Shown piece after piece: positions 1 to 10,913 of a stretch of DNA of 64,000 bases. The stretch lies in the NCBI GenBank assembly GCA_947359465.1, contig OX375873.1, forward strand, positions 130,145,399 to 130,209,398, given 5' to 3'. The notes beneath the pieces are model-generated. The model was not told where the DNA came from, made no database searches, and saw nothing but the letters and a program-made list of their open reading frames with translations. Each line of letters begins with the position of its first letter. Position 1 is the first letter of the stretch. The position numbers were made by a program, and so were the translations under genes. The DNA comes from Metellina segmentata (Eukaryota; Arthropoda; Arachnida; Araneae; Tetragnathidae).

Positions 1-1439
1 CTTAAAAAAGTCTAGCTCTGTATATTTTCCATGACCAGCAGCCCAGCTTCTAAATGTCAAGAGAGCCATAGAAAAATCCCGCTAGTAAGCCTAAACTACT
101 TGTTACCCCGTTAACTGACTGTGGCAAATGGTTTAAATTAACATTATGTAATTTAGTGAAGAAAAACTATGTAGAAAGTCAACTTGTGTTTTAAAGTTAA
201 ACAAATATTTTACCTTTTGATTTTATTTTGAAAATGTATTCTTAAATGTTTTATCATGGAACAAACTATGATTTTTAGTAAAATAAATATTGATTTACCA
301 TGTTAGGAGTTATGATTGTTTATTTAAAATAATTATGTATTTACATGTAAGGTCAAAAACTCAGTTTTTTTTTTAACAAATTTATAAATAATTATTTTAA
401 AAACAGTTTTATAGGACCTACAGAAATTTGAATATAAATATCTGATTTAAATAAAAATAATCAGATTTAAATAAAGAAAAATTCAATTTTGTTTTCCAAT
501 TTTTAATCCAATTTGATACATCCTTGATTTTTTTTAATCGTAATTTTTTTACACTCTGTTTAACACAATTAAAAGCCACAACCCAGTAAAACAATTATTT
601 ATGCAAATACTCGCTGAAATTCCTTCTTTCAGACAACATCTAAATTACACGTGTGAAGAAAATAACACTTCGTTTTTGCGATTCAATGACAACTAGCGCC
701 AAAAAACGAAACGAACTTTAGTATGAATTCTGTATGATTTTTTGAAGTGTTTCATCTATCTTTTAGCTATTCACTCGAGAAGGAAATTAAATATAGCCGA
801 ATATTTGTACGTGCTACACCAAAAGCAACCCACATACATATTCAATATTTAAAAACACCCTTCATGCTTCTTAAGCTTTGAATGAAAGGCCGGGCAAGTG
901 TCTGAGGCATCCAAAACAGAGCCGACACGCAAAGCAGCAATATCAAAATGAGGGTGTGTCTTAACAATTTAACACTCAAAGTACTACACGCAAAAGAAGG
1001 CCTAGACATCAGGTGTGTTGATCAAGTCCCACGAGTATAATTCCCTTGAACCTAGTTTCCCGAATTTGTTACAACTTTCCGACAATTCCTCCTTTACTGA
1101 ACTCAATTATTTCTGATTAAATCTGGAAAACAATCAGTTACTCTAGGTTAAGAACACTTTTAGGGAAAAGAGTGACTGAGCCAGACCACTAAATTAAAGG
1201 ATTTGACATTAGCGAAGGAAATGAGGACTTCACATTGAAACGCTTTGGTATCAAACCTAAGAAGGGATGTATTAGCTCAGGCTTGAATTTCACGTTGAAA
1301 GTTGAGGTGAGTAGGTATCTTACATTGAAAGAGAAGGATCCTATACTTTTCGAAAAGAACGATATTCAAATTGTGCGGTTTGGATTACATTGCGCTCTTT
1401 CAAATGTCTGGTTTGTTTCAACTAATAGGTCCATTGATT

Positions 1440-1650
1440 GGTTGGATGAGAGATCTCGTCCTTCAACATCAGATCAATTTTGTTAATGACGAGGTATATA
1501 CTTTCATCAAGATTTTTCTGATTTGCTTTATGGGAGAGAGATCAAGAACTGCACAGTTTTGTTCTGATGACGGACTATCTCGTCCATCAAGATCAGGTTA
1601 GTTTTGTTAATGACCAGATAACTCGACCAGCAACCACAAGAAGGGTTGAG
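1440..1650. repeat. TATCTCGTC-type dispersed array
   Basis: GAGATCTCGTCCTTCAACAT, TTTGTTAATGACGAGGTATA and ATCTCGTCCATCAAGATCAG, ending at CAACCACAAGAAGGGTTGA. Confidence 0.75.
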
Positions 1651-1997
1651 AAACAAGAGACATACCTGCAAAGCCGTACCTAACACAAGACTGACACCGG
1701 AAAGTATATGAATGTGCACACTCAAATGAACGTTTTTTATTGACACAGAAGCAACACACACAAGGTTGTTACAAGAATCGAATCGGCGCCCCCTATAATT
1801 GATAGCGGAGTGGGTAAATCCACAAAGCCGTTTTCCCCTTTCACTTTTAATAAAATATTTCAAAAAACTCCCACAAAAGTAATAATGAGGTCCTTAGAGA
1901 AATTCAATTTACTTTTAATGTTTAACATGGTATTGTCTACTTATAATTTTTTTATATTTAAAGTACCCCCAATCCTTTAAGTGATTTCAACTTCATA

Positions 1998-2195
1998 TCC
2001 CGTCGATCAAAATCCGACCAATTTTGCTAATGACGATGTATATCGTGGTTACGATATCGTCGATTTTTTGATGATGTTGACAGCAATATCTGGCCAGTTT
2101 TCTTCCAACGACGAGAATACTAGTCCGTCAAGATCTAGTCAGTTTTGGTAATGACAAAATATATCTTCAATATAACCAGCCTCCAGGAGGGCTAA
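1998..2195. repeat. TATCTCGTC-type dispersed array
   Basis: CCGTCGATCAAAATCCGACC, CGATATCGTCGATTTTTTGA and GTCCGTCAAGATCTAGTCAG, ending at CCTCCAGGAGGGCTAA. Confidence 0.75.
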
Positions 2196-2833
2196 CACGG
2201 GATCGTATGCTTTCGGTATGTCCTACTCCAATCCCCAAATTAAACTAATGGTTCTCAGAATAGTTAACCGTATGACCAGAATTGTCAAATTAATATCATG
2301 ATTTTATATTTTCAACACAAATATTTTCGGTTTCATCGGTGCTTTAGAACGGTTCTCACATATTTCTGATATTGGGGTAGGAGTCGACACAAAGGACTTT
2401 TAGTGTCATGCTTACTTGAACTAATAGCGAATGAAATTCTACAAATCTTTAACACGAGAAGACCTTGGTGTCACAGAAATAACTGTCTTTTATCTGCTCT
2501 TTAGGCTTTACAATAATTTCCAGACGCTTGTCTTTCGTAATGCGACTTTCTACAAATTTGTAAGAATTTTAACACGTGATACCATACTGTACTTTTTAAA
2601 ACTTTAATAATAAAATCAATGAAATTCAAATAGTATTAATAAAATAAACTTGCTACTTAATTCAGCGTTAGTAGTAGAAATGGAGCCTGGAGTACAAAAT
2701 ATCCACGTGATCTTTCATTCCAATCTAACCGTACCTTCATCCAGGGCAATAAATTTCAACCTTTTCAGTAAAACTTTTCAAACGTATTTCACTAGGAACA
2801 TGAATTATACTGATGTAACCGTATCATTGTATA

Positions 2834-2975
2834 TAGTTTAATTAATGCCATATTGGAACAATACTATGATATATTGGGGACAGTTCGGGATTGATACCGA
2901 AAAGAAAGATCTAAGGACACCTTGATATTTTGAGCCACGGTCAAATGACCGAGGTCAACACTTAAATTTCACACA
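2834..2975 (-). mobile_element. SINE fragment (3' half)
   Basis: GTTTAATTAATGCCATATTG, ACAGTTCGGGATTGATACC and GAGCCACGGTCAAATGACC show tail and body only. It is truncated where the body would continue. Confidence 0.65.
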
Positions 2976-3087
2976 AGTTTCATAGCAACACAAGATAGAA
3001 GTTTCATAGCATGGGCGTCTGGTTATTTCCTCTCAATGAATGTGCCATCACAACTTGTGAAAAATAGAAAAGAAACGAACTGTAGAT

Positions 3088-3361
3088 GTAGTTTATTTAA
3101 AACCGCACCGGAGCAACAGAACGGGCTACAGAAGAAAGTCCAGGGTCAATCCCTTAGGAAACTAACAGAGGACAACGTGGTTATTTTCAACCACGGTCAA
3201 ATGATTAGGTAATATCTGAGATGGCACCCCATTCTCCAAACTTCACATCTTTCAACGTGACGACATTTGATGCCACGACAGATTTAACGGGCATCACCCC
3301 TTTGTATAGACTATATTTGGTTGGAATTGAATTCACAACCCTTACAACCGGGATTCCGTGA
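3088..3361 (-). mobile_element. SINE, head type 2, diverged
   Basis: CGCACCGGAGCAACAGAACG tail region, ACCACGGTCAAATGATTAGG body, and GGAATTGAATTCACAACCC head (B box mutated to GGTTGTGAATTCAATTCC). Confidence 0.72.
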
Positions 3362-3399
3362 CAATAAACAAACTGTAGAATCTTGAATCTGAAAACCTG

Positions 3400-3923
3400 A
3401 TAATCAATATTTAGTTTAACGAATTGTTAATTTAAGGGAGTTATAATTATAATTAAAAACCGACCAATGTCAATTTATATATATATATAATTACTAAAAC
3501 AAGAGGAAATTCAAAAAATAAAAGCCAAAAGGTATTTATTGAAAACGAAAGTGTTGGTGGATCAGGGCGTCATCAGGGAGGATGTATGCGACACAATAAG
3601 GTGTTTTCTATAATATGTCACAATACCCATACGACACAATAGGTGTTTTTTACAAATATGTGCCGCAAAAATTTAAAGCTCTAGCGTACTCCTCTGACTG
3701 TGTGTTATATATTTTATTTTTTAAATACTTTTTGTCTGTAATATATATATCTATATATATACATATATATGTTCTGTTATATAACTTGAGATATACAAGA
3801 GGATATTTTAAATTCATTCTGTAAATCTACCCGATTGTAAAATAAAACTGATAATCCATATTTAGTTTAACGAATTGTTAATTTATGGGAGTTATACTTA
3901 TAATTAAAAACCGACCAATGTCA

Positions 3924-3968
<45 letters not shown>

Positions 3969-4118
3969 TGTTTTCTATAATATGTCAATATACCCATACG
4001 ACACAATAAGGTGTTTTTTACAAATATGTGCCGCAAAAAATTTGCAGGTTTAGCGCACTCCTCTGACTGTGTGTTATATATTTTATTTTTTAAATAATTT
4101 TTGTCTGTAATATATATA
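3400..4118. repeat. Imperfect direct duplication around (TA)n
   Basis: Blocks 3400-3490 and 3845-3940 (both with TTTAGTTTAACGAATTGTTA) and blocks 3600-3760 and 3967-4118 (both with GTGTTTTCTATAATATGTCA) are about 90% alike. The second copy lacks about 110 bp that lie between the blocks in the first and has (TA)n there instead. The hAT-like element A inserted at the end of the second copy. Confidence 0.8.
3927..3966. repeat. (TA)n microsatellite
   Basis: About 20 uninterrupted TA units inside the second copy of the duplicated block. Confidence 0.95.
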
Positions 4119-4470
4119 TTAGGGTGTCCCTTATTTTTCAAAGTTTTTATTTTCTAACGCATAGGTTCTAGTTTTGTTCATTTGACCCTAAAACACTCGA
4201 AAATAAATTTTTACCTTATTTGGAGCACTGCAACCCGTGCCGACTTGCATGGAAACATGTTCGTACAAGGTGCGACGCTTGCTCTGTCAGTTTAGACGGA
4301 TTTTCCTAGCATACTGGTTCCAGATCAGTCAAATGCGTCATTAGCCACGTACTACCAGCATAATTTAGTTCAGATAACCAATCACGTGACTGACTGTTAG
4401 AGTTGATGCGATTCTTAGGTAAACATAAACACGCAGTGTTGCTATGAGTTGTGAATGCCTGTTGGAGCGG

Positions 4471-4792
4471 TAATTGGTAATTTGTTATTAACGTCGTAAT
4501 TAGAGCAATACAAAGGGCTATTGACGACGGTTCGGGATCAATCCCTTAAGGTAAAGATCCGAGGACAACATCTCGTAATTTTGAAACACGGTCAGATGAC
4601 GTAGCAACACCTGAGCTGGCACCCCACTCTCCAAACTGCCACACCAACCCAACGTCAGGACTTTCGGCCACGACAAATTTAAGGTGCACCAGCCACGTCT
4701 ACACCATACGCTTACAAACATGCATGCCCGGACCCGGATTCGAACCAGGAACCTTTCGATCTAGAGGCTAACACTTTAACCACTATACCTGT
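4471..4792 (-). mobile_element. SINE, head type 1, near full length, inside hAT element A
   Basis: Head with GGTTCCTGGTTCGAATCCGG (B box) at its minus-strand 5' end near 4750, a complete body, and a tail reading ACCAATTACC near 4480. It inserted into the 5' part of the hAT-like element. Confidence 0.85.
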
Positions 4793-4984
4793 AGAGGAAT
4801 TCGAGACATTGGACTTGAATCTCTTCGCGCGGAGCTTCTACACTGACTTTTGAAAAACCGGGCTTTACTCTCGGCTTGTCGGGTAATTAACGCGCAGCGT
4901 TTTATATTTCGAAGATGTCAATGGAACTAAGAAGCAGTAACAAAAAGCATTTTCTTGGTTGGTGAGGTGAGTAATTGAGAAAGG

Positions 4985-6600
4985 TTAGAGCGGAATCCAT
5001 AAAATCCGATTTTTAGAATAACGTGCCCGAAGTAGTTACCGTTCATTACGATGGAAAATTATTACCAGGCCTGGATGTGAGAAGTTCTAAAGAAGAACGC
5101 CTGTCGATCCTTATTTCATTTGGAGAGAAGGAACAACTTCTTGCAGTATAAAAACTGGACAGCTCTACCGGCAAAAATGAAGATAAAGTAGTTTCAAACG
5201 CACTTAACGAATGGAACCTCAATTATAAATTACAAATAATGTGCTGTGATACGACAGCATCTAATACAGACCGTTTGAATGGAGCTTGTGAGCTTTTAGA
5301 ACAAAATCTAGAAAGATAATTGTTATTCTTTGCTTGCCGTCATCATGTTTATGAACAGGTTCTGAAAAATGTATTTGAATCAAAGGTCCACTAAATCGTA
5401 AGCAGTCCCGATAGTCCACTATTCAAAAAGTTCAGAGACAACTGGAAAAACATTAATTCTAATGCTATCGAGAGTGGGGTGCCAGCTCAGGTGTTGCTTC
5501 GTCATCTGACCGTGGTTCAAAATTACGAGGTGTTGTCCTCGGATCTTTCCTTTAAGGGACTGATCCCGGACTGTCGTCAATAGCCCGTTGTGTTGCTCTA
5601 GTACGACGTTAACTAAAAAATTACCAAATTACCAATTATCTGATGCTATCGAAACATGAACAGATTTTATCAAACAGCATCTTTTTGAAGAGACCATTCT
5701 TTCGGATTTATGTCGTTTTTTAACCATGAACTGCAAAAATCCATTATACGTGACGATTATCGGGAACTGATCGAACTATCTGTTACTTTCTTGAGAGGAG
5801 ATAACGAGAGTAAAATTAAAATCAGACCTCCTGGCGCAATGCATCCAGCACTATGGATGGCAAAAGCTATTTACTCTTTGAAAATATGTTTGCTGCAGTC
5901 TCAGTTCAAAATGAGCGTTGAGGACAAACTAGCGTTGCAAGATGTTTGTTTATTCATTGTGGCAGTTTATGTGATGTCCTGGCATGGATGCAGTTTGGCG
6001 GTGAAGGCGCCGAATCAAGATTTGAGTGTTTTAAAGACGTTAAAAGAGTATGAAACAGTTGACAAATTGATTTCCACAACGGCCCTGAGCAAGTTCAATC
6101 AACAGCAATGGTATTTATCACTCTTAGATGCTATTGTTTATAAACAAACCAAGGTGAATATTGTAGCGAACTTACCAAGCGAAAGTTAGTATGATTTTGG
6201 GAAGATATATGTTCCATCGAAGGAAGAGATGTCTGTATCTTTGTACGATGAGAGTTTTTGTTTGATCTGTTAATATTCTTGTGATACTTATTTTACTTAC
6301 TGTTTTAGGGAAATCATTGAGTGATTTCGTATCCATCACGAGCAAAAATTTGTTTTCGCGATTAAAAGTTGACAGCAGCTTCCTCCAAGAAAACGTATCT
6401 TAGTGGGAAGAAACTGCAGCCTTTGTGGATGCTAAACAACAGTAAATGACACAGCTGAAAGATCTATTAAGCTAATGCAAGCAAGCCTTCCATGGTTTAA
6501 TTGCCGCAGAAGAAGAACAGAAACAGTTCTTACTATGCTGTGCGCAAGAACATATTAAGATGTATCCAGACTGTAAAAAAGAGACCTTAAAATGAAAGTA
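4985..6600 (+). pseudogene. Transposase-like gene of hAT-like element A, broken
   Basis: Reading through stops, the plus strand gives VVTVHYDGKLLPGLDV (about 5028), IMCCDTTASNTDRLNGA (5239-5290), FFACRHHVYEQVLKNVFE (5328-5383) and KFRDNWKNINSN, then a SINE. It resumes with an open stretch at 5710-6189 containing RPPGAMHPALWMAKAIYSLK, and ends in another frame with VNDTAERSIKLMQ and EEEQKQFLL (about 6435-6530). I recognise this as a family found in many arthropods and cnidarians as uncharacterised repeat-encoded proteins (memory, not a search). The DTTASNT and NDTAERxIKL blocks resemble the hAT catalytic-D and C-terminal regions. Damage includes in-frame stops at about 5149, 5317 and 5392, at least one frameshift after 6189 and the SINE insertion, so it is not functional. 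Confidence 0.75.
5472..5642 (+). mobile_element. SINE, 5'-truncated, with 10-bp target duplication
   Basis: Flanked by ATGCTATCGA at 5462-5471 and 5643-5652. It starts within the body (GAGTGGGGTGCCAGCTCAGG), so reverse transcription stopped early, and ends in TTACCAAATTACCAATTA. It interrupts the transposase-like gene of hAT element A. Confidence 0.85.
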
Positions 6601-6888
6601 TCCTGAATAATTATGTGTAACTTTATTTTTTAATAATTACAGACACTACTTAAATTTGTCTTTCAATCAATATTTACCTAAGATATGCATAGTTGCGATG
6701 ACCTAGCTATATATTAAGATATTTTCAAAAACGGCTATTTCCATAAACTTTGGGGCCCTGTCGGCACGGGTTAACATTAATGTAGGAAGTTAAATTTTAT
6801 ATTTAAGTAAGGCTTAGTATATTAAAAAGAATTAGAGGGTATGCGTATTGATAACTGCAAAAAAATTTTCGCCCATATAAAGGACACC

Positions 6889-6891
<3 letters not shown>

Positions 6892-6964
<73 letters not shown>
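6892..6964. repeat. (TA)n microsatellite
   Basis: About 36 TA units directly at the right end of hAT-like element A; they hide its exact target duplication. Confidence 0.95.
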
Positions 6965-6968
<4 letters not shown>

Positions 6969-8636
6969 AAACTAACCATACAAGCATGTGTTCTACTACG
7001 TTTTGAAAATAGCTTTCCCAGACAACAAAAAATAAATTATTGCCAAATTCATTAATTTTTAACGGTACCTTTTTAAAATGGCGTAAAATGATATTTTCAA
7101 AATTTTAATATAAAATTTAAAAGTATAAAACATGCAGTTTCAGAATCATTAAATTCAGTGAATTGGAAAGAAAACTATTGTTTCTTTCTGCTTAAACACT
7201 TTTCTTAGGAAACATATAAAGCTGTATTTTATAAATTTGAAATTCAGAGTAAAAATCTTTTTTTTCCTCCATTATAAACAGCGTTAATCTCTGGTTAGTT
7301 TAGAAATAAAAAACTTAACTACCATCAAATGGTGTATGAATAAATTTAAAAACGGAATTGTTTTTCTTATAGAAAAATGTAATGATTTATAAAGATTATT
7401 TAAGAGACCAGTGCCTTTAGGTGTTCATCTTAAATACAAATTAGTTACTAAATGTAATTAACATTAATGAAAGAATTTAAAAAATAAATGAAATCATGAA
7501 AATGCATTTAAAAATGAGAAGTAACTACATAAATTAATTTCCCCTGAGAGAAAAGTGAAGGAGACCTCACAAAATGTAGACTCAGGTATAGACGGTAGGA
7601 CACATTAAAAATAATTTACCATGATTTAAGATAATAATAATAAAAACTATTCCAATCATAACTGAACATAAATAAAACCCAAAAAACGAGTAAAGGTATA
7701 TGCTCTTTTAGATTAAACATTTTATCATTTTTACCCAATTAAATAACAAAAAACAAACTAAAGTTTTTAAAATTGTTTCAAGGGTTGTAATAATTAAGCT
7801 TTGAATGCAGTTTAAAAATTGAAGAATTTTAACCATTTTTTACAAGATACTAACTAAACATTAATGAAAATTATTACCGTAGAAATCCAATTACAAAACA
7901 AATTCTTAATAAAAACGCATCCCTATTTCGTCGTCAAATATTCAAGAACATTAAACAACATGTCACTGATTGGATTAAATAAATTTGTTGATAAACGATG
8001 TAACATTAATAGAAGAAATAATAGGGGTGTTTGTTAAAAACCCAACAAATTATCAGTGTTGTGCAAAATCCTATGTTTTAGTTATTAAGTGCTATTTCGT
8101 TATAGCTTTTTCCTAAAAAATAATATAACATCTGAGAAACTCATCCCTCCACCTTCAGGTTAAGAGGAAGTGCCATGATTAAAAAACATTTAATTAAACA
8201 CATAGACTCATTCAATTATTTAGAATGTGACCTACCAACATGCAGTTTGGTTTTATTATATTCCGTATATAAAAACTTAACTTTTAAAGCTAAAAATTAC
8301 CAGCTCATAAATACAAAAGCATTGTTAAAATCAGAAACATTGTGCGGAATTTTGAAAAAGAAATGCTTTTTTTATACTAACTAGTTTCTATAATATACTA
8401 CTACTTTTTTATACTAACACAAAGTAGAAATAACAACGGAAACATTCCGCTATATATTACAAAGGAAGCGCTGTTTTATACCTGCATATACACGAATAAC
8501 CAATTGAAGAAATTGAACAAAATTACTAGTTCACTAAAAGTATTATCTCCCCCAAATCTACAACTTTCATGTATACTTGAAATTGTCCATGTTTTGTAAT
8601 ATATTTCTTAAGGAGGCTGGTTAATAGTTGAGTTAA

Positions 8637-9028
8637 CCTTTACGCTGCGGTACTTAGATTTTTTCAATCGTCTTACAGAACGGCTCTTTGGCCTGACTCT
8701 CCGAGCCTCCTTACTTTATTATCAAACTTAAGCGATAGGGCCGTGAGTGGCATTTATGACTGACGCTTTCCTTTCATATTATTGTGTGGCGTGAGTATAG
8801 ATATCACCGGAGCGATTTTCTGCTTTTCCCAAAGCGTTCACACCTCACGGGGGCATCGAACAAAAGTAGGGACCCTCTAGAAGATCAGTCGCTGACATGT
8901 CGTAAAGGGTGAACGATGCCAGGGTCACTTAAAAGGAGATAACATCCACAGTACACAGATCTCTATCATGCCGCCGGTGGAAACAAAAATTTAGTGGTAA
9001 TATTTGTTTACCTGCCGCAGCGTAAAGG
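8637..9028. mobile_element. piggyBac-like MITE, 392 bp, TTAA duplications
   Basis: Perfect 14-bp terminal inverted repeats CCTTTACGCTGCGG (8637-8650) and its complement (9015-9028), flanked on both sides by TTAA (8633-8636 and 9029-9032). This is the diagnostic piggyBac target site. The interior is GC-richer than its surroundings and has no transposase. It interrupts a SINE tail: the left flank ...GGTTAATAGTTGAG and the right flank GGTCCCACTGGAGAACA.. are the two halves of the AGTTAATTAACGTCGCACTGGAG tail. Confidence 0.8.
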
Positions 9029-9035
9029 TTAAGGT

Positions 9036-9772
9036 CCCACTGGAGAACATCAGTCTATTCGCGACGGTTCGGAATGAATTCAGAAGGGTTACACATCGGT
9101 CTATTGGCGACGGTTCGGAGTGAATTCAAAAAAAAGGAGGACACATCGGTCTATTGGCGACGGTTCGGAATGAATTCAGAAGGGTTACACATCGGTCTAT
9201 TGGCGACGGTTCGGAGTGAATTCAAAAAAAAGGAGGACACATCAGTCTATTCGCGACGGTTCGGAATGAATTCAGAAGGGTTACACATCGGTCTATTGGC
9301 GACGGTTCGGAGTGAATTCAAAAAAAAGGAGGACACATCGGTCTATTGGCGACGGTTCGGAATGAATTCAGAAGGGTTACACATCGGTCTATTGGCGACG
9401 GTTCGGAGTGAATTCAAAAAAAAGGAGGACACATCGGTCTATTGGCGACGGTTCGGAGTGAATTCAAAAAAAGGCGGACACATCGGTCTATTGGCGACGG
9501 TTCGGAATGAATTCAGAAGGGTGGACACATCGGTCTATTGGCAACGGTTCGAAATGAATTCAAAAGGGAGGACACATCGGTCTATTGGCGACGGTTCGGA
9601 ATGAATTCAGAAGGGAGGACACATCGGTCTATTGGCGACGGTTTGGAATCAATTCAGAAGGGAGGACACATCGGTCTATTGGCGATGGTTCGGAATCAAT
9701 TCAGAAGGGAGAACACATCGATCTATTGGCGACGGTTCGAAATCAGTTCAGAAGAGAGGACACCACCACATC
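9036..9772. repeat. Minisatellite of about 15 units (46-50 bp) derived from a SINE tail
   Basis: The core CGGTCTATTGGCGACGGTTC recurs 15 times. In the first part two variants alternate, one with GAATTCAGAAGGGTTACACA (46 bp) and one with GAATTCAAAAAAAAGGAGGA (50 bp), giving a 96-bp higher-order unit. Toward 9772 units are single and more uniform, about 47 bp. The core matches the SINE segment GGGCTATTGGCGACGGTCCG, and the array starts with CACTGGAGAACA (SINE CACTGGAGCAACA), so it grew out of a SINE copy. Because 96 is divisible by 3, a 176-residue repetitive open frame runs through it, which is not evidence of a gene. Confidence 0.9.
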
Positions 9773-9881
9773 ATTTTGAACTATGGTCGTGTCCTCTATG
9801 ACTAGATATTCATTAAAACATCACTGTTAATGAGAATATATCACGCATTATAGATAAAACATTAAGCTCAGGCTTTACCAC

Positions 9882-10162
9882 GGTAGGTAAGTAGTTATTA
9901 ACGTCGCACTGGAGCAACGCAACTGGCTATTGGCGACGTTACGCCTCTTAATTTCAAACCACGGTCAGATGATTAGAGGTGCACCTGAGCCGGCACCGCA
10001 CTGTCCAAATTTCCATACAACGCCGACGATTGGACACTTGATGTCACGGCGCATTTATGAAGCACGAGCCCCCAATTACAAGACGATCTTTGGTTGGATC
10101 GCGTTTCGAACTGGTAGCCTTCCATTTACTAATACACTTCTCTACCAACCTTGCTACCGTAT
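9882..10162 (-). mobile_element. SINE, diverged, head type 2
   Basis: Tail GGTAGGTAAGTAGTTATTAA and CGTCGCACTGGAGCAACGC, body AATTTCAAACCACGGTCAGA, head GGATCGCGTTTCGAACTGGT. It lies just beyond the SINE-derived minisatellite. Confidence 0.75.
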
Positions 10163-10625
10163 GCTCAATTCGATGGGGAGAGGAAATCTCAAGAGCAAAG
10201 TGGTCGCACAAAAATTCTTATCTATATCAATAAACAAAATAATTTCCTAGTCTACTAAATGCATGTGAGAACAAACACCCTGACCTTTCTTGTGGTAAGC
10301 TGGTTCCTGTAAGTGCAACGGAATTTAATAAAAGCAAAAGCTATATGACAGTGAATAGAAAGACAGTGCTACGTTAGTGAAACGAAAATATGTTCATGTG
10401 AAGATATGGTTTTACTGCTATATAGGAGGATTACTGTATCGTAAGTTGAATTTTTCAGTGGTGGCCGTTCAAAAGTTTTGATCAGTGGTTTATTTGACTT
10501 GGTCTAGCAACGGCTAAAACAAGAGAAATCCTTAGCTAAAGGGGAACACAATTACAGTTATGCCATATAACATGTGTTATGCTACAACATAAAAATTTTT
10601 TATCATAGGATCAGCGAATACTCAC

Positions 10626-10913
10626 GGTATAGCCTAATGGCACCATCTGTTGTTCCTAAGGAGTTTCTAGCTGAGCATTTGTAGGTGCCATAATCTTCCG
10701 GGCGTACGGATACAACAGTCAGTTTCATGTGCACTTTATACGTATTATCCTGTATGCTCGTGATGTATTTACTATTAGACACTATCATCATACTGTTCTC
10801 TTTAGTCCAATAGTTGATGGACATCGGATAGGCCTCTGTGTTGCAGTCCAGCGTGGCGTCTTCTCCGATCGACGCTCCGATCAACTGGTTCGGGATCGAT
10901 ATCATGGGTGGAA
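10626..10913 (-). CDS. Lachesin/DIP-like Ig protein, Ig domain 3 exon
   Basis: A 288-bp phase 1/1 exon carrying almost all of Ig domain 3. It runs from FPPMISIPNQLIGASIGEDA through LDCNTEAYPMSINYWTKEN and NTYKVHMKLTVVSVRPEDYG to TYKCSARNSLGTTDGAIRLY. The strand-B Cys (LDC), the strand-C Trp in NYWTKE and the strand-F Cys (YKC) are intact. The NSLG.TDG.IRLY ending matches the lachesin/DIP/IgLON consensus. Acceptor TCTTTCCAG|TTCCACC and donor CTATACC|GTGAGT are good. The protein should continue in a further exon encoding a short stalk plus a GPI signal or membrane segment. I could not identify one in the remaining 10.6 kb on this strand. Confidence 0.95.

Larger units (their letters stand above)
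4120..6891 (+). mobile_element. hAT-like DNA transposon A, decayed, 2.77 kb
   Basis: Terminal inverted repeats begin TAGGGTGTCC at the left (4120) and end GGACACCCTA at the right (6891), matching over about 14 of 16 bases. Both sides are flanked by ATATATAT (4112-4119 and 6892-6899). This fits an 8-bp hAT-type duplication, but it lies in (TA)n so the exact ends are ambiguous. Inside is a broken transposase-like gene on the plus strand and two SINE copies (4471-4792 minus, 5472-5642 plus) that must be younger than the transposon. The length is close to that of complete hAT elements once the roughly 490 bp of SINE is removed. Confidence 0.75.
1..10625 (-). other. Intron downstream of the Ig3 exon (partial)
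   Basis: The minus-strand intron starts with the GTGAGT donor at 10620-10625 and continues past the left edge. It holds dispersed arrays (1440-2195), SINE copies, a duplicated block (3400-4118), a hAT-like transposon (4120-6891), about 1.7 kb of very AT-rich DNA with nothing recognisable (6965-8630), a piggyBac-like MITE and a SINE-derived minisatellite. Positions 1-1430 and 2200-2830 show no element or exon I can support. No terminal exon, poly(A) context or promoter was recognised. Confidence 0.7.

Noticed and set aside
1528..1863. Minus-strand frame with a hydrophobic stretch, considered as the C-terminal anchor exon of the Ig gene
   Set aside because: It overlaps a TATCTCGTC-type array and a suitable acceptor in phase 1 leads quickly to a stop; no hallmark of a GPI or membrane exon.
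2650..2841. 63-codon frame
   Set aside because: AT-rich, no similarity, and runs into a SINE fragment.
9074..9604. 176-residue repetitive open reading frame (MNSEGLHIGLLATVRSEFKK type)
   Set aside because: It is the translation of a minisatellite whose 96-bp dimer happens to be a multiple of three; other frames are also open across parts of it.
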